Shown here: positions 24,044 to 25,541 of the stretch, in pieces
Position numbering within the stretch: position 1 is the stretch's first letter
Layout: every line of letters starts with the position of its first letter
Assembly (NCBI GenBank): GCA_050944035.1
Contig: JBMNQH010000021.1
Coordinates: forward strand, 1-25,541
From: JBMNQH01 sp050944035
Lineage (GTDB): Bacteria; Bacillota; Clostridia; Oscillospirales; Oscillospiraceae
Direction: 5' to 3'
Length of the DNA stretch: 25,541 bases
Translations under genes and position numbers: made by a program
The notes under the pieces: generated by a model
Databases searched by the model: none
Told to the model about the DNA's origin: nothing
The model's input: the letters and a program-made list of their open reading frames with translations, nothing else

Positions 24044-24121
24044 GACCTTTTTGCAAGAACACAGCACAGATACAAATCATGACGTTACGCTATAAGTTAC
24101 TCCAGACCACCAGAAGCAATG

Positions 24122-24183
24122 GAAAGCTTTCTTGACATCCATAATGAATGTGTTATAATAAAAACACGGAAAGCATACTTTCC
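24122..24183 (+). promoter_or_regulatory. Promoter and paired palindromes of the XRE/membrane-protein operon
   Basis: -35 TTGACA (24132-24137) and -10 TATAAT (24154-24159), spacer 16. A perfect palindrome GAAAGCTTTC (24122-24131) abuts the -35, and GGAAAG/CTTTCC (24168-24173 and 24178-24183, 4-base centre) lies just after the -10. The shared GAAAG/CTTTC half-sites on both sides suggest operators for the XRE regulator. Confidence 0.7.
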
Positions 24184-24201
24184 ATTTAGAAGGGGAGCAA
24201 T

Positions 24202-24399
24202 ATGAAGAATCGACTTGAAGAATTGCGGAAACAACGAGGAATGAAGCAAGAGGATTTGGCGAATATATTAGAAGTATCGCGGCAAACAATCGGTTCTTTA
24301 GAGAACGGACGATACAATCCATCAATTCAGTTGGCATTCAAAATCGCAAGATACTTTAATATGCGTATTGAAGAAATTTTTATTTACGAGGAGGAATAA
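24202..24399 (+). CDS. XRE-family (Cro/CI) helix-turn-helix regulator
   Basis: 65 residues, almost only the DNA-binding domain: MKNRLEELRKQRGMKQEDLA, then VSRQTIGSLENGRYNPS with the recognition helix at about 26-36, and IARYFNMRIEEIFIYEEE. GGGGAG sits 4 bases before the ATG. Small XRE proteins of this kind are commonly encoded directly before a membrane protein in Firmicutes; here the next gene begins 2 bases after its stop. Most likely represses its own operon through the flanking palindromes. Confidence 0.92.
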   Translation: MKNRLEELRKQRGMKQEDLANILEVSRQTIGSLENGRYNPSIQLAFKIARYFNMRIEEIFIYEEE

Positions 24400-24401
24400 A
24401 A

Positions 24402-24833
24402 ATGAAGCAAAAAAAGTTGAGTTACGTAGTTGCTTCTATAGGATTTCTGCTATTGGCAATTGGTCTATATGCTGCGAAAACAAACAGCAATCCTCAAGGC
24501 ATTATGCGAACATTGCCTTATCTCTGTATTGGAATCGGGTGCGGTTTATTTGGTCAAGGCATGGGCAATATTGTTTCACAAAGAGCGATACAAAATAGTC
24601 CAGAAATTCAAAGAAAAATAAACATTGAAAAAAATGATGAGCGCAATATCGCCATTGCAAATCGTGCTAAGAGCAAAGCTTTTGATATGATGACTTTTGT
24701 ATTTGGTGCATTGATGCTATCGTTTGCGCTCATGGAAATTGATATGATCGCAGTACTTCTTCTCGTCTTTTCTTATCTCTTCGTTCACGGATATGCTATT
24801 TATTATCGTTGTAAATGCGATAAAGAAATGTAA
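24402..24833 (+). CDS. Four-helix membrane protein of unknown function, paired with XRE regulator
   Basis: 143 residues with four hydrophobic segments at about 8-24, 38-58, 92-110 and 114-133. A charged central cytoplasmic-type stretch (about 64-90: QNSPEIQRKINIEKNDERN) separates the two helix pairs. GAGGAGG lies 7 bases before the ATG. Operon with the XRE gene upstream. Membrane proteins with a similar layout and the INIEKNDERN-type segment are familiar next to XRE regulators, but the role is not known to me. This stretch is visibly more A+T-rich than the cob operon. Confidence 0.82.
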   Translation: MKQKKLSYVVASIGFLLLAIGLYAAKTNSNPQGIMRTLPYLCIGIGCGLFGQGMGNIVSQRAIQNSPEIQRKINIEKNDERNIAIANRAKSKAFDMMTFVFGALMLSFALMEIDMIAVLLLVFSYLFVHGYAIYYRCKCDKEM

Positions 24834-24870
24834 AGGTTTGTATTCTCTCCTTATATAGACAAAACAAAAG

Positions 24871-24901
24871 AAGCAGGGGACCTTTTTCGGACCTCCTGCT
24901 T
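24871..24901 (+). terminator. Terminator between convergent genes
   Basis: AAGCAGG (24871-24877) pairs with CCTGCTT (24895-24901); inside, GG/CC and CC/GG pairs continue around an A-A mismatch and a bulged T, with loop TTTTTC. TTTTCTT follows on the plus strand and a T-rich stretch on the minus strand, so it can serve the XRE operon and the convergent gene at the right edge. I see no gene in 24834-25010. Confidence 0.75.
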
Positions 24902-25010
24902 TTCTTATGCCAAAAACGGGAAAGATAGAGAACACAATACCCTGTGCCCACAACAAAACTTCAATTGTCCAGCGCAGTGCAAAGCATCCTCTTAAACTCA
25001 TCATTATTTT

Positions 25011-25432
25011 TCAAAGAACCTCCGCCTGGTATGGCCGGGGATCTGTTTTTATCCAATCCTGCAGTTCTCCCACACCGGACGTACGACACTCCCATAAAAA
25101 TTGCCCTGCGGTAAACGGCCCGAATCGGCTCGTTCTTTCTGTATCGATAATATAATATTCAAAATTGTCCTGCTGTACTTCTGTTTTTTGGTTTTTTCTC
25201 CTTGACTTTTTTTCATATGCCCCAACTCGCACACAAATAGATCCCCTATGGCAAGTGCCTGATCGCGAAGAAGCTCTGCTTCCTCAGAAAAGGAAGGTAA
25301 CGATTTGGCAAGTTCCCAATATTTTTCTCCTTTTTTAAAATAAGCCAAACCTATCAGATTTAAAACGAGAATAAGAATCGCAACAGAAATTCCAACTACG
25401 AATATAATTTTTTTCTTTTTCTTTTTTTCCAT
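25011..25432 (-). pseudogene. Membrane-anchored protein gene, frame broken at an A7 run
   Basis: From ATG 25432 (GAGG 8 bases upstream) the frame gives a lysine-rich N-terminus (MEKKKKKK), one membrane helix (about 10-30), then a helical stretch FSEEAELLRDQALAIGDLF. Past the run of seven A's at 25213-25207 the same frame turns into unconvincing sequence. The alternative frame gives a natural-looking acidic/aromatic tail (FEYYIIDTERTSRFGPF, ELQDWIKTDP) ending in TGA at 25011. One extra A would join the parts into a 140-residue protein. So this is a recent frameshift, a sequencing error, or slippage-dependent expression. Unbroken, the first frame would end at 25049. No family recognised. Confidence 0.55.
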
Positions 25433-25490
25433 CGTTTCTACCTCAACCCACTCGTATTGTTGAAACACGCAGATTGCTTTTTCCACCTTA

Positions 25491-25519
25491 TATATAACGC
25501 AAGAACCTTCCATATGCAA
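25491..25519 (-). promoter_or_regulatory. Possible promoter of the right-edge gene
   Basis: Minus strand TTGCAT (25519-25514) and TATATA (25496-25491), spacer 17, about 60 bases before ATG 25432. It favours that start over the upstream in-frame start codons at 25513 and 25522. Confidence 0.45.
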
Positions 25520-25541
25520 CAAAATTTACAAATTTGTTCCA

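Noticed and set aside
24717..25004. A 95-codon minus-strand open frame beginning MMSLRGCFALRW
   Set aside because: It runs straight through the strong terminator at 24871-24901 and into the end of the membrane-protein gene, and has no close ribosome binding site. A decayed remnant in 24902-25004 cannot be excluded.
1..25541. CRISPR arrays, tRNA or rRNA genes, insertion-sequence transposases, prophage structural genes
   Set aside because: No regularly spaced repeats, tRNA-like cloverleaf, rRNA segments or such proteins were recognised on reading both strands.

Overview
The window is a 25.5 kb piece of a bacterial chromosome dominated by one very long cobamide (vitamin B12-type) biosynthesis operon on the minus strand, from about 21.8 kb down to 2.28 kb. 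Strong AGGAGG-type ribosome binding sites, the anaerobic (early cobalt insertion) version of the pathway, and YtrA-type GntR/ABC and XRE/membrane-protein cassettes point to an anaerobic Clostridia-class Firmicute. A gut Oscillospiraceae/Ruminococcaceae-like organism is my best guess. This is inferred from protein character only; no 16S or other marker gene is present.

Layout, left to right. 1-195: short inverted repeats and no gene. 196-1032 (-): a tyrosine recombinase with a TTG start. 1108-1172: a long near-perfect hairpin terminator. 1217-2131 (-): an EamA/DMT-type transporter with its own promoter. 2233-2271: hairpin ending the cob operon. 2279-21424 (-): 23 tightly packed genes, in transcription order cbiM, cbiN, cbiQ, cbiO, cbiK, cbiD, cbiL, cbiF, cbiG, cbiH, cbiJ, cbiET, cbiA, cobT, cobU, cobS, a short CobU-like gene, cobC, cbiB, cobD, cbiP, cobA, cbiC. 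21463-21821: a cobalamin riboswitch with terminator and promoter. 21837-21881: bidirectional-type hairpin. 21911-24043 (-): an operon of a GntR repressor, an ABC ATPase, an ABC-2 permease and a small zinc-ribbon protein. 24122-24833 (+): an XRE regulator and a four-helix membrane protein, divergent from the GntR operon. 24871-24901: convergent terminator. 25011-25519 (-): a membrane-anchored protein gene whose frame is broken at a run of seven A's.

How the cob genes work together: CbiMNQO is an ECF-type cobalt importer. CbiK inserts Co into sirohydrochlorin. CbiL, H, F, G, D, E/T, J and C build the corrin ring, and CbiA and CbiP amidate it. CobA adds the adenosyl group. CobD and CbiB make and attach aminopropanol phosphate. 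CobU, CobT, CobC and CobS activate the ring, make the lower-ligand nucleotide and join the two. The set is complete from sirohydrochlorin to cobamide. It lacks, within this window, the sirohydrochlorin-forming enzymes, an L-threonine kinase, and any lower-ligand synthesis gene (bluB or bza).

The most unusual points are: two CobU homologues with complementary sets of conserved motifs; a CbiQ with an extra hydrophobic N-terminus and weakened arginine motifs; a UUCG-capped hairpin between cbiN and cbiQ; a possible switching element shared by riboswitch stem P1 and the terminator loop; and the A7 frameshift near the right edge.
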